A stretch of 45,076 nucleotides of DNA, taken from a virus. Shown here piece after piece: positions 45,050-45,076 of this stretch (position 1 is its first letter; every line of letters starts with the position of its first letter). The notes beneath the pieces were generated by a model. It saw only the letters and a list, made by a program, of their open reading frames with translations, had not been told where the DNA came from and did no database searches. A program made the position numbers and the translations under genes. The stretch covers positions 1-45,076 of IMG/VR virus record IMGVR_UViG_3300047157_000136; one strand, given 5' to 3'.

Positions 45050-45076
45050 GACAGGGTTCGAATCCCTGTCCCTCCA
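45050..45076 (+). other. attP core: 3' end of a tRNA or tmRNA
   Basis: CAGGG (45052-45056), loop TTCGAAT, CCCTG (45064-45068) is a perfect T-arm. It is followed by TCCCTCC (45069-45075), an acceptor 3' strand, and discriminator A (45076). Bases 1-3 of the window (CCA) complete the terminus. The U at acceptor position 70 (CTCCA) is compatible with tmRNA or tRNA-Ala-like ends, and a serine tRNA is also possible; no 5' half is present, so it is not a functional RNA gene here. It marks integration into a host RNA gene. Confidence 0.78.

Noticed and set aside
45050-45076. Complete tRNA gene at the window end
   Set aside because: Only the T-arm and acceptor 3' strand are present. The upstream bases do not fold into D and anticodon arms, so it is an attachment core.

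Overview
The window looks like the complete 45 kb genome of a temperate, short-tailed (podovirus-type) phage, opened exactly at its attachment site. The last bases form the T-arm and acceptor 3' strand of a tRNA or tmRNA ending CTCCA. Joining them to the first bases (CCA) gives an intact CCA 3' end. Copies of TTCCAC-type integrase arm sites flank this point on both sides. The host is most likely a Gram-negative, probably marine, proteobacterium. This is inferred from moderate-to-low GC, Sec signal peptides, a lipobox, and tail-fibre families I associate with marine phages. Nothing in the window names the species.

The layout is lambda-like. A switch near 38.5 kb holds a CI-type repressor (+) facing a small Cro-like protein (-). 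The minus strand from 38.5 kb down to 0.1 kb carries cro, RusA, replication proteins, a DUF1364 protein, a NinB-like protein and small early genes. Then come terminase, portal, a Bbp19/scaffold/capsid/Bbp16 head block as in Bordetella phage BPP-1, tail tube and nozzle genes, and ejection proteins. These are followed by a 3287-residue polyvalent protein, a large modular tail-fibre cassette, a cassette of five signal-peptide proteins, a holin and a metallophosphoesterase. The plus strand from 39.9 to 45.0 kb corresponds to lambda's PL operon: small accessory genes, a Rad52-type annealing protein, Gp157, SSB, two excisionase-like HTH proteins and a tyrosine integrase that points at attP.

Several regulatory elements can be seen in the DNA itself. 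An 18-bp motif (AACGAAAATTAACTTGCA) occurs three times, upstream of the packaging/portal genes, the scaffold/capsid genes and the tail-fibre/lysis genes. In each case it lies exactly 10 nt before a -10-like hexamer, so it is probably the phage's late promoter family. A near-palindromic operator (TCAATTTAATTG) lies in both the cI/cro and the rightward early control regions. A 345-base gap between cI and the next gene contains several stable stem-loops, including a three-way junction, and probably encodes a non-coding RNA. A strong hairpin terminator separates head from tail genes.

Most unusual points: the three-copy late promoter, the structured RNA beside a repressor that lacks a self-cleavage domain, the secreted-protein cassette, a one-base frameshift in a tail-fibre gene, a 127-bp xis/int overlap, strong local enrichment of CCWGG sites, and the absence of any recognisable endolysin. 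I saw no RNA polymerase, DNA polymerase, reverse transcriptase (DGR), CRISPR array, insertion sequence or complete tRNA gene.
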